Of a DNA stretch of 56,474 nt, positions 1 to 9,246 are shown in pieces. Positions within the stretch are counted from its first letter, which is position 1, and the number at the start of each line of letters is the position of its first letter. The DNA comes from Bacteroidetes bacterium OLB10. Lineage in GTDB: Bacteria; Bacteroidota; Bacteroidia; AKYH767-A; OLB10. The stretch is from the NCBI GenBank assembly GCA_001567275.1, contig LNBX01000043.1:108351-164824 (forward strand), given 5' to 3'. The translations under genes and the position numbers were made by a program. A model generated the notes under the pieces. The model was not told the origin of the DNA, made no database searches, and was given only the letters and a program-made list of their open reading frames with translations.

Positions 1-2
1 CC

Positions 3-1940
3 GAAAATCTGAAATCAAAAGTCATTTATTCGCTCGATATGGGGGCACTTATTGCAGGTGCAAAATATAAGGGTGAGTTTGAAGAGCGATTGAAAAGTGT
101 GGTAAAAGAAGTGATTGCAGGAGAAGGTGAGATTGTACTTTTTATTGATGAGATACATACCCTCGTAGGTGCCGGTGCCGGTGAAGGCGCAATGGATGCA
201 GCAAATATTCTGAAACCTGCTTTGGCACGAGGTGAACTGAGAGCCATTGGTGCAACCACTTTAAACGAGTATCAAAAGTTTATTGAAAAAGATAAAGCAC
301 TTGAAAGACGTTTTCAGAAAGTAATGGTAGAAGAACCTGATACCGAATCGGCAATTTCCATTTTGCGCGGATTGAAAGAACGATATGAAACTCACCACAA
401 AGTGCGCATTAAGGACGATGCCATCATTGCCGCTGTTGAATTGTCGCAACGATACATCAATGACCGATATCTTCCTGATAAAGCAATTGACCTTATTGAC
501 GAAGCCTCATCAAAGTTAAGACTGGAAATGGATTCTGTTCCGGAAGAGTTGGATGAACTGAACCGAAAAATCATGCAGCTTGAAATAGAACGCGAAGCAA
601 TCAGACGCGAAAATGATGAGAAGAAAGTGAGTGAACTGACAGAAGAACTTGCACAGCTTAACGAGCAAAGAAATGAAGTGAAGGCAAAATGGCAGAGCGA
701 AAAAGAAGTAGTTGAGAAGATTCAGGCAACGAAAGAGCAAATTGAAAATCTGAAACTCGAAGCCGATCAGGCTGAGCGTTCCGGTGACTATGGCAAAGTT
801 GCAGAAATCAGATATGGAAAAATAAAAGAAGCTGAACAAAAGTTGCAACAACTCATGACGGCATTGAATGAAATGCATGATAAAGGTGCAATGATGAAAG
901 AAGAAGTGGACAGTGAAGATATTGCAGAAGTGGTTTCGCGCTGGACTGGTATTCCTGTAAAACGTATGCTGCAGAGTGAGCGTGAGAAATTACTTCACCT
1001 GGAAGATGAATTGCATAAGCGGGTAGTAGGGCAGGATGATGCCATTGAAGCTGTAGCTGATGCTGTAAGACGCAGCCGTGCCGGATTGCAGGATATGCGC
1101 AAGCCGATTGGCTCTTTTATATTTCTTGGTTCCACAGGTGTGGGTAAAACAGAACTTGCCAAGGCACTGGCTGCTTATTTATTCAATGATGAGAATAATA
1201 TGACACGCATTGACATGAGCGAGTATCAGGAAAAGCATACGGTTTCAAGATTGATTGGTGCGCCTCCGGGATATGTGGGTTATGATGAAGGCGGACAACT
1301 TACAGAAGCAGTACGCAGGCGACCTTATTCTGTGGTACTGTTAGATGAAATTGAAAAAGCACATCCTGATGTGTTCAACATTTTATTGCAGGTACTTGAT
1401 GACGGACGTTTAACCGATAACAAAGGCCGAACTGCAAACTTTAAAAACACCATCATCATTATGACTTCTAATATTGGTGCTCATTTAATTCAGGAAAAAT
1501 TTGAAAACATCAATGATAAAAACCGTGATGCAGTAATTGCAAATACAAAAACAGAAGTTTATGATTTGTTGAAGAAAACCATACGACCTGAATTTCTGAA
1601 TCGTATTGACGAAGTTATCATGTTCAATCCGCTTACCCGCGACCAGATTGAAGATATTGTGCGCATACAGTTTAATCAGGCAAAGGATATGCTTGCTAAG
1701 AATGATATTCATCTTACCATTACAGATAAGGCGATAGAATGGTTGTCGGAATTAGGTTACGATCCGCAATTTGGTGCAAGACCGTTGAAAAGAGTTCTTC
1801 AGAAAAAAATATTCAATGAACTCTCTAAACAAATTCTTGCCGGAACAGTGAATAAAGAAGATATCATTTGTATTGATTTGGATAAAAACAAACACTTTGT
1901 TTTCATCAGCGAAAAAGTCGAACATGAAGTAAAACAATAA
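3..1940 (+). CDS. clpB: ATP-dependent chaperone ClpB (5' end outside window)
   Basis: Hexameric AAA+ disaggregase that threads aggregated proteins together with the DnaK system in the cytoplasm. The reading frame is open from the first bases of the window, so the N-terminal domain and the first Walker A are missing; about 645 residues remain of a family length near 860. Visible in order: NBD1 Walker B ([12 protein letters not shown], about residues 45-57) and arginine-finger region (ALERRFQ), the long charged coiled-coil M domain (about 175-290), NBD2 Walker A (GSTGVGKTE), the pore loop (GYVGYDEGG), Walker B ([13 protein letters not shown]), sensor region (MTSNIGA) and the C-terminal small domain ([11 protein letters not shown]). 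The M domain separates ClpB from ClpA/ClpC. The gene ends at a strong hairpin terminator. Its promoter and start codon lie outside the window. Confidence 0.97.
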   Translation, partial: ENLKSKVIYSLDMGALIAGAKYKGEFEERLKSVVKEVIAGEGEIVLFIDEIHTLVGAGAGEGAMDAANILKPALARGELRAIGATTLNEYQKFIEKDKALERRFQKVMVEEPDTESAISILRGLKERYETHHKVRIKDDAIIAAVELSQRYINDRYLPDKAIDLIDEASSKLRLEMDSVPEELDELNRKIMQLEIEREAIRRENDEKKVSELTEELAQLNEQRNEVKAKWQSEKEVVEKIQATKEQIENLKLEADQAERSGDYGKVAEIRYGKIKEAEQKLQQLMTALNEMHDKGAMMKEEVDSEDIAEVVSRWTGIPVKRMLQSEREKLLHLEDELHKRVVGQDDAIEAVADAVRRSRAGLQDMRKPIGSFIFLGSTGVGKTELAKALAAYLFNDENNMTRIDMSEYQEKHTVSRLIGAPPGYVGYDEGGQLTEAVRRRPYSVVLLDEIEKAHPDVFNILLQVLDDGRLTDNKGRTANFKNTIIIMTSNIGAHLIQEKFENINDKNRDAVIANTKTEVYDLLKKTIRPEFLNRIDEVIMFNPLTRDQIEDIVRIQFNQAKDMLAKNDIHLTITDKAIEWLSELGYDPQFGARPLKRVLQKKIFNELSKQILAGTVNKEDIICIDLDKNKHFVFISEKVEHEVKQ

Positions 1941-1960
1941 ATCGGGTTATAAAGAAAAAA

Positions 1961-1985
1961 GGGCTGCGAGAGCAGCCCTTTTTCT
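1961..1985. terminator. Bidirectional intrinsic terminator between clpB and the divIC-like gene
   Basis: A perfect 7-bp stem (GGGCTGC / GCAGCCC, 1961-1967 and 1972-1978) with a GAGA loop is followed by a T run on the plus strand and preceded by an A-rich run (1954-1960), which forms the T run on the minus strand. It lies 20 bases after the clpB stop and 15 bases beyond the stop of the convergent divIC-like gene, so it can serve both. Confidence 0.88.
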
Positions 1986-1999
1986 TTGTCTTACAATTT

Positions 2000-2301
2000 T
2001 TATTCTTCTGTGAAAACAAAAATGTCTTCATCGTCACGTTTCATCATATATTTTTCTCTGGCAAATTTTTCAAGATTAGCCGGTGACGACATAAGCTCGT
2101 TCAAATCCTTTTGTGTCTTCTGCAGTTCTTCTGTATAAAATGCTTTATCTTTTTGTAATGATTTCAGTTGTTGCCTGAAACGATATTGTGCATAAAAATC
2201 ATTCTTGTCAAAAAAAAGCTACCCATACCACAAAAAACAATTATGCAAACAGCATACTTGTTTTTGAGCCAAACAGGCACTTTATCCCAAAATTTTTTCA
2301 T
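2000..2301 (-). CDS. DivIC/FtsB-like septum formation initiator (frameshifted in two A/T runs)
   Basis: Small single-pass inner-membrane division protein of the FtsB/DivIC family, which links FtsL and FtsQ-type proteins in the divisome. It begins MKKFWDKVPVWLKNKY at an ATG ending at 2301, has one hydrophobic segment, a short coiled coil, and the tail LEKFAREKYMMKRDDEDIF, a hallmark of Bacteroidota homologues. The frame is broken: dropping one A from the run at 2232-2237 and one from 2210-2217 (plus-strand A runs) gives a continuous product of 99 residues containing VVWVAFFDKNDFY, matching the usual family length. Without both corrections a stop follows soon after the membrane segment. The gene follows tgt on the same strand, 88 bases away. 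Identity is sure for the C-terminal half; the exact repair is inferred. Confidence 0.8.
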
Positions 2302-2389
2302 GTTATAAAAATAGAGTGTTGCGTTCTACTGCATGAATGATGTTTAGTAGTTTTATGAATAGGATAATGTGGAAAACCTGATAGATGAA

Positions 2390-3520
2390 TTATAACCTAA
2401 CCATTAGTTTCTTAACCATTTGTGTTTTCCATTCACTAAACGTTCCTTCCATAATTTTCGTACGTGCCTGACCTACCAGCCACAGATAAAATGACAGATT
2501 ATGCAAAGTAGCAATTTGGGCAGCAAGCATTTCTTTACTTATAAATAAATGGCGCAGATATGCTTTTGAATATTCTGCATCAACAAAACAAACTCCATTA
2601 GGATCTATAGGAGAGAAGTCTTCCTTCCATTTTTCATTGCGCATATTCAAAATACCTTCTGAGGTAAACAACATCCCATTGCGTGCATTTCGTGTTGGCA
2701 TCACACAGTCAAACATATCAATGCCAAGCGCAATACATTCCAACAAATTGGCAGGTGTGCCCACACCCATCAGATAACGTGGTTTATCAACGGGTAATAT
2801 ATTGGTTACGGCATCAGTAATTTCATACATTATCTCTGCAGGTTCTCCTACAGATAAACCGCCAATGGCATTTCCATCCGCACCTGCAGCTGCAATATAT
2901 TCTGCACTTTGTATGCGCAAATCTTTATATACAGATCCTTGTACAATAGGAAACAATGTTTGTTCAAAACCATATTTGGCAGGAGTTTTCTTTAAATGTT
3001 CGATGCAACGGTTCAGCCAGCGATGAGTCATCTCCATAGACTTTTTTGCAGCCTTAAATTCGCAAGGGTAGGGAGTACATTCATCAAATGCCATGATAAT
3101 ATCTGCACCAATGCTGCGCTGAATATCCATACTTATTTCAGGAGAAATAAAATGCCGGCTGCCATCAATATGCGACTGAAATTTTACGCCTTCTTCAGTA
3201 AGCTTTCTTACATCAGTCAGTGAATATACCTGATAACCTCCGCTGTCTGTAAGAATGGGTCTGTCCCAACTCATAAACTTATGAAGTCCACCTGCTTTTT
3301 CAAGTACAGAAGTTCCAGGTCTTAGATTCAGGTGATAGGTATTCCCTAAAATTATTTGCGCATTAACATCATTTTTTAAATCACGCTGATTGATACTTTT
3401 CACAGTTCCTGCTGTACCTACAGGCATGAATATGGGTGTTTTTATCAGGCCATGTGGTGTAGTAATTTCCCCCGCCCGGGCTTTAGTGTTTTTATCTGAA
3501 TTATTTATTTTAAACTGCAT
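2390..3520 (-). CDS. tgt: tRNA-guanine transglycosylase
   Basis: Exchanges guanine-34 of GUN-anticodon tRNAs for the queuine precursor preQ1 in queuosine synthesis. The protein has 376 residues, standard for bacterial Tgt. The catalytic region TDSGGYQV (about residues 90-97), the second aspartate region (IDMFDCVMPTRNARNG) and the C-terminal YSKAYLRHL block are clear. The zinc site is unusual: in the canonical CxCxxC before YSxAYLRHL only the middle cysteine is kept (GVCFVDAEYS), although the distal histidine (TLHNLSFYLWL) remains. I chose the second of two adjacent start codons (ATG ending at 3520; GTG precedes it). A perfect TATCTTTG promoter element lies at 3566-3573 on this strand. queE, also of the queuosine pathway, lies near 23 kb. 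Confidence 0.95.
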   Translation of the reverse strand: MQFKINNSDKNTKARAGEITTPHGLIKTPIFMPVGTAGTVKSINQRDLKNDVNAQIILGNTYHLNLRPGTSVLEKAGGLHKFMSWDRPILTDSGGYQVYSLTDVRKLTEEGVKFQSHIDGSRHFISPEISMDIQRSIGADIIMAFDECTPYPCEFKAAKKSMEMTHRWLNRCIEHLKKTPAKYGFEQTLFPIVQGSVYKDLRIQSAEYIAAAGADGNAIGGLSVGEPAEIMYEITDAVTNILPVDKPRYLMGVGTPANLLECIALGIDMFDCVMPTRNARNGMLFTSEGILNMRNEKWKEDFSPIDPNGVCFVDAEYSKAYLRHLFISKEMLAAQIATLHNLSFYLWLVGQARTKIMEGTFSEWKTQMVKKLMVRL

Positions 3521-3565
3521 CACCTGAATTGAAAATTTTTAGGGATCGAATGTTGATATTTTTTG

Positions 3566-3573
3566 CAAAGATA
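3566..3573 (-). promoter_or_regulatory. -7 promoter element for tgt
   Basis: Reads TATCTTTG on the minus strand, a perfect match to the Bacteroidota -7 consensus TAnnTTTG, 45 bases before the tgt start. It sits back to back with the promoter of the divergent glycosyltransferase gene. Confidence 0.65.
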
Positions 3574-3599
3574 GAAATAGGTGTTGCATAAGTCCTTCA

Positions 3600-3607
3600 T
3601 ACATTTG
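3600..3607 (+). promoter_or_regulatory. -7 promoter element for the glycosyltransferase operon
   Basis: TACATTTG, a perfect TAnnTTTG, 23 bases before the GTG start at 3631. It supports transcription of the glycosyltransferase - sigma factor - rsmG unit from here. Confidence 0.65.
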
Positions 3608-3630
3608 CCGGCTGTTATCAGAAAATTTTT

Positions 3631-4771
3631 GTGGACCGGATACTCAATTATATTACTGCTGAAAATATCTGCTGGGCAATTCTTGCGCTTTTTGCATTGG
3701 CATGGGTTATACAGCTTGCTTATTACCTTTTTGTTTTTTCGAGGTTGTCGTTTCACAAACCTGTTAAATCAGATGCTTCCGAACCTCCTGTTTCTGTAAT
3801 AATCTGTGCCCGAAACGAACTGAAAAATCTAAAGGCGAATCTGATTTCGATTTTGGAGCAGGATTATAAAGTTTTTCAGGTAATAGTAGTGAACGACTGC
3901 TCATGGGACGAATCAGAAAAATATATGGAGGAGCTAACGGAAAAATATCCGCATCTGAAAATTGTTTCCATCAAAGAACAGGAACGTTATCAGCACGGCA
4001 AAAAAATTTGCTCTGACTATTGGAATAAAATCAGCTCAATATGAGCATCTGTTGCTTACGGATGCTGACTGTTATCCTGCCGGTAATCAATGGATACGTT
4101 TGATGATGAGTAAGTACAGCCACGACACTAAAATTGTTATCGGTTATGGTGCTTATATCAAACAAAATTCATTTATCAACAGATGGGTGCGCTTTGATAC
4201 GGCATTTAATGCCATGCAGTATTTATCTTACGCTTTGGGCAAAAACACCTACATGGGGGTAGGACGCAATTTATCTTACCTGCGCTCGTTATTTTTTGCG
4301 AACAAAGGTTTTGCAAGCCATCAGCATATCATGTCAGGCGATGATGATTTGTTTGTTAACGAAACTGCCCGGGCATCTAACACAGCCGTGCAACTTCACC
4401 CTGATTCTTTTACCTATTCACAGCCCAAAACCTCATTTACGGAGTGGTTCAGGCAGAAAAAAAGACATGTAAGTGCATCGGTGTTATATCGTTTCAGGCA
4501 TAAATTGAGTTTGGGAATTTTTATAATGAGTACCATACTGTTTTATCCTGCACTTGTTGTTTTGTTAATAAGTAAGTTTAAAATTGTATGGGTTGCTTCG
4601 GCCTTTGGACTACGTTTGATTATTCAAATGGCTATATTTGGCTCATGCTTAAAGAAACTGAAGGAAACCGATCTGATACCGTTAATTCCTGTTTACGATA
4701 TTTTTATAGCTTTTATTTATCCGTTAATCGCATTGTCAAATCTTTTCGTTAAAAACAAAACATGGAAGTAA
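3631..4771 (+). CDS. Family 2 membrane glycosyltransferase (frameshifted in one A run)
   Basis: Processive-type GT2 enzyme that would transfer a nucleotide-activated sugar to an envelope acceptor at the inner membrane; substrate unknown. The product begins at GTG 3631 with an N-terminal membrane helix (about residues 12-34), then the GT-A start VSVIICARNE, the VVNDCS motif, the catalytic DADC (LLLTDADCYP), a SGDDDLF segment, the QxxRW-like end (FRQKKRHVSAS) and two or three C-terminal membrane segments. Two overlapping frames split the gene at 4000-4006 (seven A); removing one A joins HGKK to FALTIGIKSAQYEH and gives one 379-residue protein. The stop overlaps the next gene's start by 10 bases, implying coupling. 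Fold assignment is firm; sugar and acceptor are not known. Confidence 0.85.
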
Positions 4772-5415
4772 AGAGTGCTAAGAAAAATATGTCAAAAACC
4801 GAAACCTCTGCAATGAATCCGAATCTGAGTGATAAAGCTGTAAAAGACTACTACCTGGTAAGAGAAGCTATTGACAAAGGTAATCAGAAAGCCTATGCTG
4901 AACTGATGGCACGTTACAAGGATTCTATTTATTTTATGTTGCTCAAAATGGTCAACAACCGCGATGATGCCGATGATCTGACTATTGAAGCTTTCGGAAA
5001 AGCATTTAAAAATATTCATCAATATACTCCTGATTACGCATTCAGTACATGGCTGTTTAAAATTGCCACCAACAACTGTATTGATTATATCCGTAAGAAA
5101 AGAAAAAATACCTTGAGCATTGATAAAGGTTTTGAAAACGAAAACGGAGAAGATATAGCCCTTGAGGTAAAGTCAGATGGCATTGACCCGGAAGAGCGCA
5201 TGATGAAAAAGCAAAAAATGGAAACTATGCGTGAAGTGGTAGATAAGTTGAAACCGCGTTACAAAACATTGGTGGAGTTGCGTTATTTCCGTGAATTGAG
5301 CTATGAAGAAATTGCTGAAGAAATGTCACTTCCACTTGGTACTGTAAAAGCACAGTTGTTTCGAGCCCGCGAGTTTCTGTATCAGATTATGAAAAGCTCG
5401 GAACATCGTCCTTGA
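4762..5415 (+). CDS. ECF-type RNA polymerase sigma factor
   Basis: Alternative sigma-70 family factor of 217 residues. Region 2 is recognisable from DDADDLTIEAFGKAF to STWLFKIATNNCIDYIRKK, and region 4 from KPRYKTLVELRYF through ELSYEEIAEEMSLPLGTVK, the helix-turn-helix for -35 contact. A charged linker of about 40 residues joins them. No anti-sigma gene lies next to it, which is common for Bacteroidota factors of this type. It overlaps the glycosyltransferase by 10 bases and is followed after 7 bases by rsmG, so it is transcribed in an envelope/translation operon. The first 14 codons may be dispensable, since a second Met (MSKTETS) and a third (MNPNLSD) follow. Its regulon cannot be read from sequence. 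Confidence 0.92.
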   Translation: MEVKSAKKNMSKTETSAMNPNLSDKAVKDYYLVREAIDKGNQKAYAELMARYKDSIYFMLLKMVNNRDDADDLTIEAFGKAFKNIHQYTPDYAFSTWLFKIATNNCIDYIRKKRKNTLSIDKGFENENGEDIALEVKSDGIDPEERMMKKQKMETMREVVDKLKPRYKTLVELRYFRELSYEEIAEEMSLPLGTVKAQLFRAREFLYQIMKSSEHRP

Positions 5416-5422
5416 TTGAGGC

Positions 5423-6061
5423 ATGAAAGATTCCATTGCTGTCATTCAGCATTATTTTCCGGGGATTTCTGCAAAACAGACTGATCAATTCACACAGTTT
5501 GTTGCATTGTTTTGTGAGTGGAATGAAAAAATAAACCTTGTTTCGCGAAAGGATATTGATAATTTTTATGTCAGTCATTTGTTGCATTCCTTGTCGTTGG
5601 CAAAGTTCATTTCTTTTCCTGAAGGCAGTAAGGTGATGGACATCGGTACCGGTGGAGGCTTACCGGGATTGCCATTAGCCATTTTTTTTCCTCAAGTGGA
5701 TTTTTATCTGGTTGATTCTATCCGCAAAAAAACAGAAGCAGTGAAACAAATGGCTTTGAATTTAGGCCTTCAGAATGTTGCTGTACTCAACCAAAGGGCA
5801 GAGAAGATTGAACTGATGGTTGATTTTGTGATTTCGAGAGCCACAGCACCCCTTGCTGATTTGGTAAAATGGAGCAGTGGAAAAATCAACATAAAAAGCA
5901 ATGCAGACATGCCTAATGGCATTATTTGCCTTAAAGGAGGAGATTTAACAGAAGAGCTTAAACCATTTGGTAACAAGGTGTTTACAGAACCTTTGCGGGC
6001 TTTTATAGACCATGAAGCTTTTAATGAAAAAAAAATAGTTTATCTGCCGTTTGGTAAGTAA
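5423..6061 (+). CDS. rsmG: 16S rRNA (guanine-527-N7)-methyltransferase RsmG
   Basis: SAM-dependent Rossmann-fold enzyme that methylates G527 of 16S rRNA; its loss is linked to low-level streptomycin resistance in other bacteria. It has 212 residues, normal for the family. The SAM-binding glycine motif DIGTGGGLPGLPLA lies near residue 73, followed by DSIRKKTEAV and the SRATAPL motif. It follows the sigma factor by 7 bases. The rpmH -7 promoter element begins only 8 bases after its stop codon. The poly-A run near 6036 (EKKIVYLPF) reads in frame to a family-like tail. Confidence 0.95.
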   Translation: MKDSIAVIQHYFPGISAKQTDQFTQFVALFCEWNEKINLVSRKDIDNFYVSHLLHSLSLAKFISFPEGSKVMDIGTGGGLPGLPLAIFFPQVDFYLVDSIRKKTEAVKQMALNLGLQNVAVLNQRAEKIELMVDFVISRATAPLADLVKWSSGKINIKSNADMPNGIICLKGGDLTEELKPFGNKVFTEPLRAFIDHEAFNEKKIVYLPFGK

Positions 6062-6069
6062 AATAATTC

Positions 6070-6077
6070 TATATTTG
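6070..6077 (+). promoter_or_regulatory. -7 promoter element for rpmH
   Basis: TATATTTG, a perfect match to TAnnTTTG, 41 bases before the rpmH ATG. A TTTG at 6050-6053 could act as the -33 element, though the 16-base gap is shorter than the usual 19-21. Confidence 0.6.
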
Positions 6078-6118
6078 CCGCCTCTAAAAGTGAGAGCTAT
6101 TTAAAAAAAAGAAGAATT

Positions 6119-6280
6119 ATGGTAAGGACATATCAACCGTCAAAACGCAAAAGAAAAAACAAACATGGTTTCCGTGAACGTATGGCTACTGCCAATGGCC
6201 GCAGAGTATTGGCTGCACGCAGACGTAAGGGACGTAAGAAATTAACCGTATCTGACGAAAGAAGAACAAAGGGGAATTAA
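6119..6280 (+). CDS. rpmH: 50S ribosomal protein L34
   Basis: A 53-residue, highly basic protein beginning [20 protein letters not shown] and ending in the Bacteroidota-type tail [13 protein letters not shown]. It matches L34 over its whole length, including the core [20 protein letters not shown]. It is preceded by an A-rich leader (GAAGAATT just before the ATG) and a perfect -7 element at 6070, and followed by a hairpin terminator, so it is transcribed alone. It is not next to dnaA or rnpA here, unlike in many bacteria. Confidence 0.97.
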   Translation: MVRTYQPSKRKRKNKHGFRERMATANGRRVLAARRRKGRKKLTVSDERRTKGN

Positions 6281-6302
6281 TTTCTCTATATAGAAATACG
6301 TT

Positions 6303-6332
6303 AAAAGCTGTCTGTAATCGGGCAGCTTTTTT
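6303..6332 (+). terminator. Intrinsic terminator after rpmH
   Basis: Stem AAAGCTG / CAGCTTT with a loop of about 12 bases, followed by TTTTAATTT. It lies 23 bases after the rpmH stop and before the next lipoprotein gene. Confidence 0.7.
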
Positions 6333-6357
6333 AATTTAGCGCCATCAACAATTGCAC

Positions 6358-6921
6358 ATGTCAACCATTTTCAAAAAAATACTTCCACTTACCCTGCCTG
6401 GTTTAATTGTTCTAAGTATGTTCTCATGCCAGAAAGATTATAACGATCCGGGCACTACCGGTCCGCAATATTATGGCAGCCGTTCAGGAGTTGAAGTAAG
6501 GTCAATCATTTTAGCTCAAATGCCACTGACCGACCCCAGCGGACAACCATGGGATGTGGCTGATACCATTGACACCTTAGGACTTCCTGATGTTTTCTAT
6601 CGAATGTCTGATTTAGATTCAACCGACTATCCTGTTTTTGCGCAGCCATTCCATTTCGAAAACCTCAATGCTGACAGTTTACCTGTTCCATATTTCCTCA
6701 CAACTCCATATAAAGTACGTGCATTTGGAAGTAACCTGAAGTTTGATATTTACGATTTCGAGAAAAGCAGTGACAGTTCATACGTTGACTCAACTCTGAT
6801 GAAATCTTTTATTGTTACAATAGCTCCCGGTGACTCTCTTGTAGAGAATCCTTATCCTGATAGTTTACTCTTGAATGAGGATGGCTATGCAGTGTTTTTG
6901 TTTTTTAACTGGTTGAAATAA
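6358..6921 (+). CDS. Hypothetical lipoprotein with a possible surface-export signal
   Basis: I do not recognise the family. I chose the ATG at 6358 rather than an upstream TTG because it gives a clean signal peptide ending in a lipobox-like LSMFSC at residues 19-24 (MSTIFKK plus a hydrophobic core). The residues after the cysteine, QKDYND, resemble the charged Lys/Asp lipoprotein export signal described for Bacteroidota surface lipoproteins, so outer-leaflet display is possible. The mature part of about 165 residues is acidic, rich in Asp, Ser and Pro, without cysteines or recognisable domains. It lies between the rpmH terminator and a permease gene, both on the same strand, and no operon partner is evident. 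Confidence 0.7.
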   Translation: MSTIFKKILPLTLPGLIVLSMFSCQKDYNDPGTTGPQYYGSRSGVEVRSIILAQMPLTDPSGQPWDVADTIDTLGLPDVFYRMSDLDSTDYPVFAQPFHFENLNADSLPVPYFLTTPYKVRAFGSNLKFDIYDFEKSSDSSYVDSTLMKSFIVTIAPGDSLVENPYPDSLLLNEDGYAVFLFFNWLK

Positions 6922-7064
6922 TCGAAGAAAACCTGACTCTCCATTTCTTACAGATTGTTTTATCAACTTGAAATTTAAAGGTTATATTTTTGGTTCTTTA
7001 GAACAGCCTGATACTTTAACACATTAACAACATTAGTTGTAGTTAAATTTAAGGGTAAGAATAT

Positions 7065-7072
7065 TACCTTCG
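7065..7072 (+). promoter_or_regulatory. Probable -7 element for the MacB/FtsX-like permease
   Basis: TACCTTCG, 7 of 8 matches to TAnnTTTG, only 4 bases before the ATG at 7077. If used, the transcript would be leaderless or nearly so. Confidence 0.4.
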
Positions 7073-7076
7073 CACA

Positions 7077-8309
7077 ATGCCTTTATTAGAAAACTTAAGA
7101 ATAGCATTTCATGCCATTAAAGGACAAATGCTGCGCACTGTTTTAACTGTGCTCATCATTGCTATCGGTATTATGGCGCTGGTTGGCATACTCACTGCCA
7201 TCGAGGGACTCAAAGCTTCCATCAACACCAATTTCACCAGTATGGGAGCCAATACTTTTACCATCCGCAATTCAGGGCTTGGAATACGAATTGGCAACTC
7301 CGGAAAAAAATCTAAACGATTTCAACCGATAACTCTTCAGCAGGCAATTCAGTTCAAAGAAAAGATGGTTTATCCTGCTACTATTTCACTTTCTACTTTT
7401 TGTAATGGTGTAGCTGTGTGCAGGTATGGTTCTGAAAAAACAAATCCCAATATATTGATAACAGGTGTCGATGATAATTACCTTGCTACAGGTGGATATG
7501 CAATAGAATCAGGCAGAAATATTACTCAGAATGAAACCATGCGTGGCGATAATGTAGTGCTGATTGGTAGTGAAATAAAGAATAAATTATTTAAAAATGC
7601 GGATGCAGTTGACAAGGATATTTCCATTGACAACAGGCGTTATCGCATAATAGGCGTGCTCAAAGAGAAAGGCAACAGCATGGGATTTGGAGGAGATAAA
7701 GTATGCCTGATACCTCTGATAAATGCCAAGCAAAACTATGGTAATGACGGTCGCTCATGGACCATCAGTGTTAAAGTAGCTAATGTCGCACAGCTCGAAA
7801 CAGCAGTGGAAGAAGCCATAGGAGTTTTCAGAAATATAAGAAATGACAAAATAGGAGAGGATAAATCGTTTGAAATTATCAAGAGCGACAGCATTGCAGC
7901 AATGGTTATTGACCAGTTGAAAAATGTAAGCTATGCTGCTACCATTATCGGCATCATCACTTTGCTGGGAGCAGCCATTGCACTGATGAATATTATGCTG
8001 GTATCTGTTACTGAGCGTACACGCGAAATCGGAATACGAAAATCTCTGGGAGCAACCCGTTTGGTTATTCTGAAACAGTTTTTGATTGAAGCGGTTGTAA
8101 TTTGTCTGTTTGGAGGTTTGTGCGGAGTAATTCTTGGAGTAGCGGTAGGCAATCTGATGGGCATGGCCATGAATGCCGTTTTTGTTGTACCGTGGAACTG
8201 GATGCTGGCAGGGATGACGTTGTGTTTCATTATCGGAGTAGTGTCAGGATTTTATCCCGCCATGAAAGCTTCGCGGCTTGACCCGATTGAAGCATTGCGC
8301 TATGAATAA
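7077..8309 (+). CDS. ABC transporter permease, MacB/FtsX type
   Basis: Inner-membrane permease of 410 residues with the MacB layout: one N-terminal membrane helix (about 18-42), a periplasmic MacB-core domain (about 43-275), then three C-terminal FtsX-type helices (about 283-400). The cytoplasmic coupling segment SVTERTREIGIRKSLGAT between helices 2 and 3 is diagnostic, as is the ending ASRLDPIEALRYE. MacB proteins use ATP to drive periplasmic work or export of peptides, lipoproteins or drugs rather than membrane transport as such. No ATPase gene is adjacent, so its partner must be encoded elsewhere. Substrate unknown. Confidence 0.92.
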   Translation: MPLLENLRIAFHAIKGQMLRTVLTVLIIAIGIMALVGILTAIEGLKASINTNFTSMGANTFTIRNSGLGIRIGNSGKKSKRFQPITLQQAIQFKEKMVYPATISLSTFCNGVAVCRYGSEKTNPNILITGVDDNYLATGGYAIESGRNITQNETMRGDNVVLIGSEIKNKLFKNADAVDKDISIDNRRYRIIGVLKEKGNSMGFGGDKVCLIPLINAKQNYGNDGRSWTISVKVANVAQLETAVEEAIGVFRNIRNDKIGEDKSFEIIKSDSIAAMVIDQLKNVSYAATIIGIITLLGAAIALMNIMLVSVTERTREIGIRKSLGATRLVILKQFLIEAVVICLFGGLCGVILGVAVGNLMGMAMNAVFVVPWNWMLAGMTLCFIIGVVSGFYPAMKASRLDPIEALRYE

Positions 8310-8341
8310 TTTCAGACAGTGATTTTTGCTTTTCAGTTAAA

Positions 8342-9175
8342 ATGATTTTTCCTTCTGATAAAACAATAATTATTGGTCATCGTGGTTGCCGTGGTTTGAT
8401 TCCGGAAAATACCATTGAGGGATTTCTTAAAGCTGTTGATGTGGGTGTTGATGCACTGGAACTGGATGTGGTGATAACAGGAGATCAGAAAGTACTTATT
8501 TCTCATGAACCATGGCTGAACAATGAAATTTGCCTCGATGCAAATGGAAATGAAATGAGCACTGCTCAGGCAACAGGCATTAATTTGTTTCAGTTGAGCT
8601 ATGAGCAAATAAAAAAGTTTGACTGCGGATTAAGAGTAAACCCTGAGTTTCCGGAGCAAAAAAAAATGAAAGCAACCAAACCCTTGCTCGAAGATATGCT
8701 CATTCAGCTGAAAGAATATTGCCGTCAAAAGAACATTCCTTTGCCGGTAATATGTATTGAAATAAAGAGTGACGAAAAACTTTACGGCAAATTCCAGCCA
8801 CAGCCTGATAAATTTGTTTCTCTTGTGATGGAAACAGTTTCAAAGCAACTCACATCATCGCAATACCTGATTCAGTCTTTTGATTTAAACATCCTGAAAA
8901 TTTTACATGAGAAATATCCTGAAGCAAAATTATCAGCATTGAATGAAACTGTTGAAAATACGGAAATGTTTTTTGATAAACTTGGATTTATAACACTTTA
9001 CTACAGTCCTTACTACATTTTTATTGATGAATCAGCAATTGAATTTTGCAGCAGGCATGGCATTAAAATATTGGCGTGGACAGTAAATAATGAAACTGAT
9101 GCTGCTTTGCTAAAATCAAAAGGTGTGAGAGGGATTATTACTGATTATCCTGACAGGATAAAAAGTTTATTTTAA
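8342..9175 (+). CDS. Glycerophosphodiester phosphodiesterase family protein
   Basis: TIM-barrel enzyme that hydrolyses glycerophosphodiesters to glycerol-3-phosphate and an alcohol. It has 277 residues with the family's catalytic elements: GHRGCRGLIPENT (residues 12-24, active-site His and Arg plus Glu), LELDVVITGDQKVLISHE (metal-binding Glu/Asp and second His), VICIEIKSD, and the end motif ILAWTVNNETD followed by GIITDYPD. There is no signal peptide, so it is probably cytoplasmic. It starts 32 bases after the permease stop and may be cotranscribed. A nine-A run inside the gene (8658-8666) reads in frame. Confidence 0.93.
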   Translation: MIFPSDKTIIIGHRGCRGLIPENTIEGFLKAVDVGVDALELDVVITGDQKVLISHEPWLNNEICLDANGNEMSTAQATGINLFQLSYEQIKKFDCGLRVNPEFPEQKKMKATKPLLEDMLIQLKEYCRQKNIPLPVICIEIKSDEKLYGKFQPQPDKFVSLVMETVSKQLTSSQYLIQSFDLNILKILHEKYPEAKLSALNETVENTEMFFDKLGFITLYYSPYYIFIDESAIEFCSRHGIKILAWTVNNETDAALLKSKGVRGIITDYPDRIKSLF

Positions 9176-9246
9176 TTATTCTAAACGGTGCATTTATAAC
9201 TCAAGACTGTAAAACAGTTGTTTAATAATTTAGACAACTACAGCTT

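Noticed and set aside
3962..4771. A second, separate glycosyltransferase gene starting inside the first
   Set aside because: The first frame ends and this one continues the same GT2 domain across a seven-A run; neither half is a complete enzyme.
9201..9225. A terminator after the glycerophosphodiesterase gene
   Set aside because: The stem ACTGT/ACAGT is only 5 bp with a 3-base loop and no real T run.
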